Shown here: in pieces, positions 48,201-52,562 of the stretch
How the letters are laid out: each line of letters opens with the position of its first letter
How positions within the stretch are numbered: the stretch's first letter is position 1
From: Lytechinus pictus
Lineage: Eukaryota; Echinodermata; Echinoidea; Temnopleuroida; Toxopneustidae
Direction: 5' to 3'
Assembly (NCBI RefSeq): GCF_037042905.1
Contig: NC_087247.1
Coordinates: 64,441,420 to 64,505,419, forward strand
Length of the DNA stretch: 64,000 nt
Program-made: the position numbers and the translations under genes
The notes under the pieces: generated by a model
Databases searched by the model: none
The model's input: only the letters and a program-made list of their open reading frames with translations
Told to the model about the DNA's origin: nothing

Positions 48201-49078
48201 ATATTACTGTTTATTTTGATGATTTTGTGAACCAAACGAATTGGCCGGCCGACCAATTTTTTTTTCTTCGATGCACCGATTTGGCAAAATCTGCACCGGC
48301 GCTCGATGACATCGATCGAACACCGATTTTAAAATCAATTCGACTCATCTAAAAAACACAAACAACAAAAATAATGACGAATAAGCTATTGCTAAAATTG
48401 CAGAATACATACCTGAGGGAGATAAGGAAAGTGGCAGATGGTTCTTTATGGATTGATTGGGTGTTATTATGCAATATTTTAATGGGTAACACTATTCTTG
48501 TGAAACAAAAACTTTTTGTCTTTATAGAAAGGAATCCTTCTAGAGAGGTGGTTACTAATTAAAGCAGGTTTGACTGTAGGCCTACAAAATACACAATCAC
48601 TTACCTCCCTGCATTCTCCACTAGAGCATAAAAGGATTGTTCCTGGCTTTGTATGTAGCACACATGCAATACTTGCAGCCTTTTTTCCATCCAGGGCCTG
48701 GGAAATATCTGTTTTGATTGTTTCCAGTTTAACAGTCTCATATTTATATTGCACTAATTTTACATGTGGAAGGACAGCACTGACTACTGGACCATGGTTC
48801 TTGATCTTATTTGACACCAAGAGCAACCTTACAGGTTGAGTGTTCTTTCTATGTGAGTCTTCTTTAGTTTTTTCTGGTGGTATCTTTTCTTCATGTTGTT
48901 TGTCAGGAGGTAAATTGGTCTTTTCTTGATCCATGCCACCATCACTTTTCAAGCCTCCTGGGTCAAATTGATTTTTCTTAGATTGAGAAATAGATGAATT
49001 GCTGTTCCGCTGTGATGACGACCTATCGACTCTGGATCGGCCACTTGATGAACCATTACTAGAACGTTCAGACATCAT
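6032..49078 (-). CDS. NEK9: NEK8/NEK9-like kinase with RCC1 propeller, coiled coil and extra N-terminal DUF4347-like domain (30 coding exons)
   Basis: Seen: 30 exons on the minus strand join in one frame (1,460 codons plus stop), every intron GT-AG and every phase compatible. Domains: Ser/Gly-rich tail 1-82; alpha/beta DUF4347-like domain about 83-257; kinase about 267-540 with GKGAYG loop (274-279), catalytic Lys296, HRDLKTAN (390-397), DFG (410-412), GTPYYISPE (429-437); RCC1 repeats about 552-882; Ser-rich linker; coiled coil about 1339-1435. Known: NEK9 (Nercc1) has kinase, RCC1 and coiled coil and acts in mitotic spindle assembly; NEK8 lacks the coiled coil and is ciliary. The loop segment [10 protein letters not shown] and the linker motif IPTWLQKEL favour NEK9; [17 protein letters not shown] is NEK8-like. 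Human NEK9 is about 980 aa, so this protein is much longer, partly through the N-terminal domain. Inference: kinase is active; function as NEK9/NEK8. Introns not listed separately (e.g. 7.2-7.6, 7.8-8.8, 9.5-10, 11.6-12.5, 12.8-13.5, 22-24, 30.2-32.1 kb) show nothing I could name. Confidence 0.9.
6966..7161 (-). CDS. NEK9: Coding exon 29: coiled coil
   Basis: Residues 1319-1384. [17 protein letters not shown], then a heptad-rich run from about 1339 ([40 protein letters not shown]). The acceptor used is TATGAAG (edge 7161); the closer CATAG gives the wrong phase. Known: the NEK9 coiled coil mediates dimerisation. Confidence 0.85.
7642..7746 (-). CDS. NEK9: Coding exon 28: Pro/Arg-rich linker
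   Basis: Residues 1284-1318 plus two bases: [20 protein letters not shown] then RMARGRART. Basic, RG-containing segment before the coiled coil. Acceptor TTATAG, donor GTATCT. Confidence 0.82.
8864..8920 (-). CDS. NEK9: Coding exon 27: small linker exon
   Basis: Residues 1265-1283 plus two bases: [18 protein letters not shown]. Acceptor GACTTAG, donor GTAAGT; phase fits both sides. Confidence 0.78.
9295..9446 (-). CDS. NEK9: Coding exon 26: linker exon
   Basis: Residues 1215-1264 plus two bases: [49 protein letters not shown]. Acceptor CATCAG, donor GTAAGT. Confidence 0.82.
9850..10530. repeat. Diverged tandem array, about 150-bp unit, about four copies
   Basis: The marker GRTCAACAAAT(G/A)AA recurs at 10003, 10156 and 10303 with a degenerate copy near 10452. 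The array ends GGACGAAGGACGCCACGCC then AAGGCATAAGCTCATGAGCT. Lies in intron 25. Confidence 0.75.
10647..10696 (-). CDS. NEK9: Coding exon 25: small linker exon
   Basis: Residues 1198-1214: [17 protein letters not shown]. 50 nt, acceptor CAACAG, donor GTGTAG (weak). Its phase is required to link exons 24 and 26. Confidence 0.68.
11231..11560 (+). mobile_element. Diverged fragment of the hAT-like family (compare 55080 and 58843)
   Basis: CAATGAACATAGAG resembles the family terminus CAACGAACGTAGAGGGC. The following AGTGTTGCT, AGATTTTGTGACCAT, GGAGCACTTTTTT, ACAAATCTACAAAAGCAACA and CAGAGTCAAGA blocks align in order with 58843 onward. In intron 24. Confidence 0.65.
12564..12729 (-). CDS. NEK9: Coding exon 24: conserved WLxKEL motif and acidic stretch
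   Basis: Residues 1143-1197 plus one base. Starts [20 protein letters not shown], which matches PGWLRKELE in vertebrate NEK9 between propeller and coiled coil, then an acidic and Lys-rich run. This motif is one of the better arguments for NEK9 rather than NEK8. Confidence 0.85.
13504..13621 (-). CDS. NEK9: Coding exon 23: Ser/Asn/Glu-rich linker
   Basis: Residues 1103-1142: [20 protein letters not shown], then [16 protein letters not shown]. Acceptor TATGCAG, donor GTGAGA. Low-complexity acidic segment, probably disordered. Confidence 0.78.
14092..14241 (-). CDS. NEK9: Coding exon 22: linker exon with basic cluster
   Basis: Residues 1053-1102 plus two bases. Contains KKSKRKRR (1090-1097), a likely nuclear localisation signal by composition. 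Acceptor TTTGTCAG, donor GTAAGT. Confidence 0.82.
15000..16700. repeat. Duplicated segment, first copy (with a nested shorter duplication)
   Basis: 15030-15315 is matched by 17975-18290 (shared CTCAAACAAATTCCTT, AGGAAGATTAGTGT, GAATGCTTTTCGTA, TTAGCAATAC). Within it, 15860-16040 is matched by 16440-16640 (TTTGGGGCGCTTACC, GGTTAGCATC, ACCAAAATAT). Confidence 0.8.
17960..19400. repeat. Duplicated segment, second copy
   Basis: Direct copy of about 15000-17350, with part missing. 18660-18830 matches 16590-16760 (AGCTGAATGTGGGAGGGAGT, GCCTCTGTACTATT, GAACGATTAAAA). Order is kept but several hundred bases are absent, so the second copy is internally deleted. Confidence 0.78.
20266..20374 (-). CDS. 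NEK9: Coding exon 21: linker exon
   Basis: Residues 1017-1052 plus two bases: [20 protein letters not shown] and [13 protein letters not shown]. Strong acceptor (TTCAACTAG) and donor (GTAAGTAA). It precedes the 6-kb intron that holds the piggyBac-like element. Confidence 0.8.
20905..21114 (-). mobile_element. tRNA-derived SINE
   Basis: On the minus strand the head reads GGTGCGATAGCTCAGTCGG with an A box TAGCTCAGTCGG (21091-21102) and a B box GGTTCGATTCC (21047-21057), i.e. RNA polymerase III promoter boxes. The body (TGCCCTTTGGTAAGGCATT, ACCAGGTCC, GTCGGTCCTCTGGTTGCTTG) recurs head-less at 63150-63262. Not a functional tRNA: the acceptor arm does not close. Confidence 0.8.
21640..21810. mobile_element. 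Diverged short inverted-repeat MITE
   Basis: Shares GAGTTGAAAACAGCCGTTTT and an inverse GTTTTCGACTTGCCATAAGG with the better-preserved MITE at 51049-51216. Confidence 0.5.
23940..24098. mobile_element. Truncated copy of the 'GTCCACCCCA' TTAA element
   Basis: GTGAAACTTGAAAATGT to TTTAAAACCAACT matches the right half of the 61162-61751 element. It is cut exactly where the next element begins at 24099. Confidence 0.55.
24099..24690. mobile_element. TTAA-ended MITE, family A (592 bp)
   Basis: TTAAAGGAGAATGAAAC at the left is inverted at the right (GTTTCATTCTCCTTTAA in related copies; here GGGTTTCATTCTCCTTTAA). Sister copy at 39743-40333 has nearly the same length. In intron 20. Confidence 0.82.
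25456..25512 (-). CDS. NEK9: Coding exon 20: small linker exon
   Basis: Residues 998-1016 plus one base: [19 protein letters not shown]. Acceptor CCCAAG, donor GTAAGA. Phase fits both neighbours exactly. Confidence 0.7.
26481..26597 (-). CDS. NEK9: Coding exon 19: linker exon, acceptor uncertain
   Basis: Residues 959-997 plus one base, with [20 protein letters not shown] and [10 protein letters not shown]. The strongest upstream acceptor (edge 26648) would put exon 18 out of frame. GGTAG at 26597 keeps the frame; two AGs a few codons further in would also do so. The open frame continues upstream of 26597 ([11 protein letters not shown]), so an alternative longer form or an unseen exon is possible. 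Confidence 0.6.
26988..27041 (-). CDS. NEK9: Coding exon 18: small linker exon
   Basis: Residues 941-958 plus one base: [18 protein letters not shown]. Only one frame is open and it fits both neighbours. Short and poorly conserved in type, so it may be alternatively used. Confidence 0.65.
27240..28350 (+). mobile_element. Element with about 160-bp internal repeats and DR1 motifs, copy 1
   Basis: Begins TTTTGTCTCACCTGAATAGC, AGACTATAGGCGCCGCTTTT and CCGACGGC, then repeats units with spacing 152-192 bp (mostly 163; TGAACATCCTG at 27411, 27603, 27766, 27929 ...). Units contain AAGGTCAAAGGTCA. Inverse-orientation copies lie at 37598 and 41984. In intron 17. Confidence 0.82.
28759..29008 (-). CDS. 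NEK9: Coding exon 17: last RCC1 blade and start of linker
   Basis: Residues 858-940 plus one base. [20 protein letters not shown] then GKGW closes the propeller near residue 882. The rest is a Ser/Asp/Gln-rich linker. Confidence 0.9.
29058..29300 (-). mobile_element. 3' end of a retroposed sequence with poly(A) tail
   Basis: On the minus strand, AGGATGTCAAATAAATGAATTG is followed by an A-rich tail (29060-29092); AATAAA is a polyadenylation signal 10-15 bases before it. No coding part is recognised. In intron 16. Confidence 0.45.
29909..30127 (-). CDS. NEK9: Coding exon 16: RCC1 repeat, two possible acceptors
   Basis: Residues 785-857. [20 protein letters not shown] then [12 protein letters not shown]. 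Two AGs six bases apart (exon edge 30127 or 30121) both keep the frame and differ by two residues (Thr-Glu). I chose the upstream one. Confidence 0.88.
32101..32287 (-). CDS. NEK9: Coding exon 15: RCC1 repeat
   Basis: Residues 722-784. [20 protein letters not shown] then [15 protein letters not shown]. The LGLN form is shared with NEK8/NEK9 propellers. Donor GTGATT is weak. Confidence 0.9.
33031..33153 (-). CDS. NEK9: Coding exon 14: RCC1 repeat
   Basis: Residues 681-721 plus two bases. [20 protein letters not shown] then [13 protein letters not shown], a well-conserved blade. Donor GTAGGT. Confidence 0.92.
33602..33742 (-). CDS. NEK9: Coding exon 13: RCC1 repeat
   Basis: Residues 634-680 plus two bases. 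[20 protein letters not shown] then [13 protein letters not shown]. Donor is GTTAGC, a weaker site than its neighbours. Confidence 0.91.
34084..34238 (-). CDS. NEK9: Coding exon 12: RCC1 repeat
   Basis: Residues 583-633 plus two bases. [20 protein letters not shown] followed by [12 protein letters not shown], the hallmark of an RCC1 blade. An internal GTAAGT 8 nt after the acceptor is not used, because reading continues in frame through it. Confidence 0.92.
34474..35557. mobile_element. Foldback element with about 175-bp inverted arms, in intron 11
   Basis: Left arm 34474-34645 (GGGTCATTCCAT ... CCTTGTTTTGAC) is inverted at 35379-35557 (GTCAAAACAAGG ... ATGGAATGACCC). The arms share GGGCGGGCCGTAGCGCGAGA in inverse. 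It makes up about 80% of intron 11. Confidence 0.9.
34649..34991. repeat. Inner palindrome nested inside the foldback element
   Basis: GTTACAGTATGCATGCACAT (34649) pairs with ATGTGCATGCATACTGTAAC (ending 34991). Arms of about 140 bp flank a loop of about 55 bp and contain a TATATA-rich tip. It sits just inside the left arm of the outer element. Confidence 0.9.
35568..35658 (-). CDS. NEK9: Coding exon 11: linker to first RCC1 blade
   Basis: Residues 552-582: [20 protein letters not shown] and [10 protein letters not shown]. The donor GTAAGT lies only 10 bp from the end of a foldback transposon (34474-35557). Confidence 0.88.
36218..36429 (-). CDS. NEK9: Coding exon 10: kinase end and linker
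   Basis: Residues 482-551 plus two bases. Ends the kinase with [19 protein letters not shown], then an acidic linker ([22 protein letters not shown]) before the RCC1 part. Confidence 0.92.
37077..37330. mobile_element. Truncated family A MITE
   Basis: ATTAAAGGAAAATGAAACCT and following bases match the left end of the 39743 copy; the right half is lost. In intron 9. Confidence 0.65.
37414..37542 (-). CDS. NEK9: Coding exon 9: kinase subdomains IX-X
   Basis: Residues 439-481, 43 whole codons. [20 protein letters not shown] and [16 protein letters not shown] are strongly NEK8/NEK9-like. Phase 0 at both ends; acceptor GACAG, donor GTAAG. Confidence 0.93.
37598..38656 (-). mobile_element. DR1-repeat element, copy 2
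   Basis: Reverse orientation of 27240-28350. Starts AACAAGTGGAGCGACTCTGG and ends GTCTCGCTCTACTATGCAGG then CAAGACAAAA. Repeats contain TGACCTTTGACCTTGGTCAT. In intron 8. Confidence 0.82.
38989..39130 (-). CDS. NEK9: Coding exon 8: catalytic and activation loops
   Basis: Residues 391-438. Holds [10 protein letters not shown] (catalytic Asp392, Asn397), [11 protein letters not shown] (Asp410) and [11 protein letters not shown]. Thr430 is at the position of the activating Thr of NEK9. No key residue is missing. Confidence 0.93.
39515..39640 (-). CDS. NEK9: Coding exon 7: kinase C-lobe to HRD
   Basis: Residues 349-390 plus two bases: [13 protein letters not shown], then the helix leading to VHDHKVLHR. 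The Arg of the HRD motif is split across the intron (AG|A). Confidence 0.92.
39743..40333. mobile_element. TTAA-ended MITE, family A (591 bp)
   Basis: TTAAAGGGGAATGAAACC at the left and GGTTTCATTCTCCTTTAA at the right. Non-coding. In intron 6. Confidence 0.85.
40537..40640 (-). CDS. NEK9: Coding exon 6: kinase N-lobe and hinge
   Basis: Residues 315-348 plus two bases: [19 protein letters not shown] followed by the hinge [11 protein letters not shown]. Typical NEK 'HPNI-YY' and 'MEYA-GG' signatures. Acceptor GATTAG, donor GTAAGT. Confidence 0.92.
41024..41139 (-). CDS. NEK9: Coding exon 5: glycine loop and catalytic lysine
   Basis: Residues 276-314. Completes GKGAYG and encodes [19 protein letters not shown] with the ATP-binding Lys296. 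This stretch is closer to NEK9 (LYRRTEDDSLVVWKEV) than to NEK8. Ends in phase 0. Confidence 0.92.
41466..41566 (-). CDS. NEK9: Coding exon 4: kinase domain start
   Basis: Residues 242-275. After a linker ([18 protein letters not shown]) it encodes [10 protein letters not shown], the first strand and start of the glycine-rich loop. The linker still resembles the end of a DUF4347 domain, so the domain boundary near 257 is approximate. Donor GTAAT. Confidence 0.88.
41984..43165 (-). mobile_element. DR1-repeat element, copy 3, with a MITE inside
   Basis: Starts CAATAAGTGGAACGCCTAG and ends GTCTCCCTCTACTATGCAGG then CGAGACAAAA. Same about 160-bp units as copies 1 and 2. Interrupted at 42601-42769. 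In intron 3. Confidence 0.82.
42601..42769. mobile_element. 169-bp MITE with 5-bp target duplication
   Basis: CAAGGAATAA at the left, TTATTCCCTG at the right (inverse with one mismatch), flanked by CTAAG at 42596-42600 and 42770-42774. The host repeat reads CCCTAAATGACCTTTGACC in its sister copies, showing where the insertion went in. Confidence 0.82.
43440..43735 (+). mobile_element. 3' end of a retroelement with A-rich tail
   Basis: Ends in GAAATAAAACTATAAAAAAA and an (ATA)n run; AATAAA precedes the tail. TTATGCAGAGCCCTTTTGTA is the kind of sequence found at LINE 3' ends. No coding part recognised. In intron 3. Confidence 0.45.
43823..43893 (-). CDS. NEK9: Coding exon 3: end of DUF4347-like domain
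   Basis: Residues 219-241 plus two bases. Encodes [18 protein letters not shown], matching the 'vaaStdltG' strand that closes DUF4347 domains. 71 nt; acceptor GTTAG, donor GTAAGT. Phase 2 joins exon 4 to give Asn242. Confidence 0.82.
44387..44566 (-). CDS. NEK9: Coding exon 2: second half of DUF4347-like domain
   Basis: Residues 159-218, 60 whole codons, phase 0 at both ends. Contains [20 protein letters not shown] (190-209). The IDFLACSA strand corresponds to the 'DLLLYGCdvA' strand of DUF4347 as I remember that family, keeping the Cys (198). Acceptor TCTCAG, donor GTAAGT. Confidence 0.88.
44861..45602. mobile_element. 742-bp element with TAGGGACAGTGATTTTCCG ends
   Basis: TAGGGACAGTGATTTTCCG at 44861 is inverted at 45584-45602 (CGGAAAATCACTGTCCCTA). 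GGTATG flanks both sides (44855-44860, 45603-45608), a 6-bp target duplication. TTCCGTTT motifs recur near both ends. Contains a stray CGAACGCAGAGGGCAGCAAC near 45272, related to the hAT-like family. Confidence 0.82.
46967..48093. mobile_element. Element with GTGCGTTTATGCG ends
   Basis: GGGTGCGTTTATGCG at 46967 is inverted at 48073-48093 (CGCATAAACGCAGCC). AATCATGATT palindromes cluster near both ends. A pyrimidine-rich unrelated block (about 47075-47395) appears inserted. Confidence 0.65.
48605..49078 (-). CDS. NEK9: Coding exon 1: start codon, Ser-rich tail and first half of DUF4347-like domain
   Basis: Residues 1-158. The start is the first of two adjacent Met codons; an in-frame TGA lies ten codons upstream (49106-49108), so the frame cannot extend further on this exon. 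A splice acceptor (TTTCAG, exon edge 49125) precedes a short 5' UTR piece. Residues 1-82 are Ser/Gly/Lys-rich and probably disordered. Residues 83-158 begin the extra domain with the hydrophobic strand VRLLLVSN (83-90) and the segment [11 protein letters not shown] (140-150). Donor GTAAGT, phase 0. Confidence 0.88.
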
Positions 49079-49125
49079 TGAAATTGATCTTAGTCTAATC
49101 TTCCATCACAGAAAGGACTTGTCAT
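49079..49125 (-). other. NEK9: 5' UTR segment of the kinase gene
   Basis: Between a good acceptor (TATTTCAG at 49126) and the start codon. In-frame TGA at 49106-49108. Shows that at least one non-coding or upstream exon lies further up. Confidence 0.6.
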
Positions 49126-49284
49126 CTGAAATATTATAATCATGTAAAAAAAAAAAAACATATTGTGTAATGGTTGATACTGATGCATGAAAATGCAAAA
49201 TGCGCTTTCAAAAAGTTTCGAATCAGCAACTTGAAATTTACTCATCATTACTCTTCGTTCCGGAAGTGCGTAATTCACGATGTT

Positions 49285-50010
49285 CTTACTGAAAGGACAA
49301 GTCCATCCCAACAAAAAGTTGATTTGAATAAAAAGAGAAAAATACAACAAGCATACATTTTTTAAGTTGTATGCACATCCTGGTCTGTATGCAAATGAGG
49401 ACTGATGGTTGTCACTCCATTTCACCATTTCTTTGTATTTATACTTTTATACTTTTCTCCTCATTGTCCTTTGAAACAAGGTTGTATTTCTCTTGAAAAT
49501 GTGGAATTAAAATTGTTTAAACATTTATATAATAATGTAGTCAAGTTGGTCCTTACTGTCAAATCTGTAAAGATTGAATTATAATATAATTCAAACTCTA
49601 AGAAACAAAGTAAATAGTAAGTAAGGGACTTCATTGACTCTCTCATTGTCACTGAGATGTGAATATAATGGTTATGGGGGAAAACAGTTTGTTCAAATCC
49701 CATCATGCCTAGCGTCCTTTAGCAAGGCGTCAATCCACAATTTGCCACTCTCCACCCAGGTGTTAAATGGGTACCCAGTAAGATGCGAAAGCCTATGTAT
49801 TATGCCTAGCAATTGAGTCTTGGAACTCTTGTTGGAATGCTCCCAAGGGAGTGGGGAAGGTGCGTACATTGTATGCGGGCATGCAAGAATCCCATGACCA
49901 GGGTAATAATATATCTGTAAAGCGCTTGATGAAATTTTCAGTGTTATACTTTGAATTTTTCTTTATTAATCCAAATCATCATTTTTCTGGGATGAACTTG
50001 ACCTTTAAAA
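49285..50010. mobile_element. Family B TTAA-type MITE broken by a SINE-like insertion
   Basis: GAAAGGACAAGTCCATCCCA at 49289 and the inverse GGGATGAACTTGACCTTTAA at 49990-50009 are diverged ends of the 61162 family. About 49640-49930 does not belong to the element; it contains GTTCAAATCCC, a B-box-like site, and may be a SINE. Lies about 160 bp upstream of the exon 1 acceptor. Confidence 0.55.
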
Positions 50011-50039
50011 ATGGAGCAATTTCAGGATAAAACTTTTTC

Positions 50040-50870
50040 ATAATGATAAAAATAATAATAATAATAATAACAATAATAATACTTATATTTTTATAAGGCA
50101 CTTTTCCCATAAGCCCCTAAGCGCTTACCGGGTACAATGAAAATACTTAAAATAAATTACATAATGCTAAAACTATGAAACTACAAACTACGACAGAATG
50201 GGTTTTCAATGCCTTTTTGAAAATTTCAATTGATGGAGACTGTCTTATTATTAGAGGCATATCACTCCAGTATTTTGAAGCTGACACATTAAAAGTTCTA
50301 TCACCGGCTAATGTATGAGTTAATGAACATGTGAGACAAAGAGGGTCGACGGTTGACCTAAGTGCTCTAGTTGGTGTATACAAAGTCAAACAGTTATTTG
50401 AATAATCTGGAGCCTGTTTATTGAGTGTTTTGTAAAAAATCAAGAGTAATTTGAACATAATTCTGTTTCAGGAAGCCAGTGAAGTGAATTAAAGAGTGGC
50501 TGGGAAGGATGATCTCGAGAAACCTGTAAAATTAACTGTGCTGCCCAATTTTGTAGTCGTTGAATATGAATTAATTGATTAGAGGGGAGTATAGAAAGAA
50601 GTCCATTGCAATAATCAATATGAGACAGAACTAATGAACTAACAGCATTGTGACAGGCAGACTGGTCGATGAACCTTCTGATTCTAGACTTACATGACTT
50701 ATGTTCTTAAAAAGTGACTACCGGTACAGATATGAGAGGTGTGGTACGACATTGACATGCCGGAATCAAATATAACACTAAGATTTTACATTTTTTCTGA
50801 CGGTCTAAAGAGTGTGCCACCAACGTCTAACTGGACATTCGGAAGATTGCGCAAGCTGTGACTAACTGTT
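50040..50870 (-). pseudogene. LINE reverse transcriptase 3' remnant (L2/CR1/Rex-like)
   Basis: Minus-strand reading gives, in pieces, NLSVIFDSGMSM, LVLSHIDYCNGLLSILPSNQ, LIHIQRLQNWAAQLILQVSR, LHWLPE, FKLLLIFYKTLNKQAPDYSN and PSIEIFKKALKTH, the well-known C-terminal signature of L2/CR1/Rex-type LINE reverse transcriptases. It is broken by a stop (EKM*NLS) and a frameshift after LHWLPE. The 3' end is an (ATT)n microsatellite tail preceded by AAGCGCTTAGGGG, as in many LINEs. Dead fragment, not expressed protein. Confidence 0.88.
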
Positions 50871-51048
50871 ACTTAGAGGCAGCAACAAAGAATTAAGTTT
50901 TTGTGTCATTTTAGTTTAAATTGATAGCTTATTCACTATTCTGAAGTTTAACAAGTGGTCAATTCCAGCGTAACGGACATGACAGTCAGACAGATTTTTG
51001 CAATTCATAGTTTCATACAGTAGAATTGGCAGTCTTTGAATAATTGTT

Positions 51049-51216
51049 ATACCTTGGTCACATTTGCTCTACGGCAGCCGTACGGCGAGTCGAAAACAGC
51101 CGTTTTATTAATTTTGATTCAAACCACCTATATGTAGTTGGACAAAAAATGTTAAAACGGAACGGCTGTTTTCGACTCCCCGAACGGCCGCCGTAGAACA
51201 AATGTGACCAAGGTAT
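51049..51216. mobile_element. 168-bp palindromic MITE
   Basis: ATACCTTGGTCACATTTG at 51049 is inverted as CAAATGTGACCAAGGTAT ending 51216; arms of about 55 bp continue through GAGTCGAAAACAGCCGTTTT. It sits between two copies of the 17-bp motif. Confidence 0.9.
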
Positions 51217-51957
51217 TAGTGAGCTTATCAGACACATTCAAGTATCAGTTACGTACACATGAAATTTCAAATCGTTTCGTTGAACAGTTGCAGAGGAAAT
51301 GCACTCTTTGTGAGCGTAACGGACATGACACGAAATGGACGAAGCATTTTTACCTCCTATTGTTTATCAAAATTCCTGTAAATTCTTAGACTGCATGCAC
51401 CTGATGATGGTGTTAATTACACCTTAAGATCATATTCTATTCATAAAATGATGTTCAACAACAGTTTTTCAGTGCATTCTGTATTCGTAGCTCAAAATGT
51501 AGCGTAACAGACATGACAGTTTTGTCTACTTTTTGTTAGCAAATATAATTTTTTTATTACAAGATATGGTAGAAGTCTAATTGTTTACATATTAAGGTTA
51601 GAAGTTAGAGACACACATCATAACTGGTATTCTGTAATATCTCATATAATTTTGTAATTTTAGAGGGGGGCTTTTCTTACAATATTTATAAAACAAAAAA
51701 ATATTAATAAAACTTTCTTCTACACCAGATAGTAACAATTAATGAATATTTTTGAGTTACTACCACCCACCACATCTAATCAAACAAAAATAAGTTGATA
51801 ATAAAGGTTATCTTTATTCATGGCTTTAGTATTCGACATTACACTAGCGTAACGGACATGACACCATTATGAAGTGAACGACATCGGCACTTCTTAGTTT
51901 TACAACGGAAGAAATTATGATGAAATGTAACAGCAAAGTACTAACATTCTTAAAAAA

Positions 51958-52562
51958 GAATCCAACCCAAATAAAAACTTGTTTTTATAAGGAAAAAAAA
52001 ATCAGACAAGTTGATAGGTGTAAGTTTGAACAATATTGGACAAACAACAAGAAAGTTATGAATTTTTAAATGTTGTAAATATTGGTAATCACTTTACCCA
52101 TGGTGACTTCAAATTTGCCGCATATGGGATGTCATAGTGATGTAAGGCAAGGACTACTCTTCCATGTAATCCAATACATATTATGGCTAAAATGTCATTT
52201 TTCCCAAAAGTTTTATTTCAAATTATATTTTTCTTCTCATAAGGACATAAAACAATATACTACCTTGGTTATATTTAGATTACTGCCCCAGGGGAATGGG
52301 TACTTAGGAGAAAACTACAAATCCCTGATAATAAAGTACATGGCCTAGATGGGAAAGTTGTCCTTGCCCCTTGTCATAATTTACTTACCCAGTTGCCAAT
52401 TTGAAATCTACATAGTATTAGTGATCTCAATTTTAAAGCAGCTATAACTTTCTTATTGCTTGTCCGATTTCTTTCAAACTTTCACAATTCTGTTTAATTT
52501 ATTTTTCTCCTTCCCAACGCAACATTTTATGGCCAAGGCAATCCCTGGATTCCCCTTCAAGA
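51958..52562. mobile_element. Diverged MITE related to families A and B
   Basis: TTGGACAAACAACAAGAAAG TTATGA matches the internal ATCGGACAAATAATGAGAAA GTTATG block of family A, in both orientations near the two ends. TTAA ends are not preserved. Confidence 0.5.

Larger units (their letters stand above)
44686..48349. mobile_element. Outer inverted-repeat element, with other elements nested inside
   Basis: TGAGTCATTTCGATTATTTT and AGTGTTCGACAGC at 44686 onward are the imperfect inverse of 48290-48349 (AACACCGATTTTAAAATCAA, TTCGACTCATC). Bounds are approximate. Elements at 44861-45602 and 46967-48093 sit inside. In intron 1. Confidence 0.5.
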
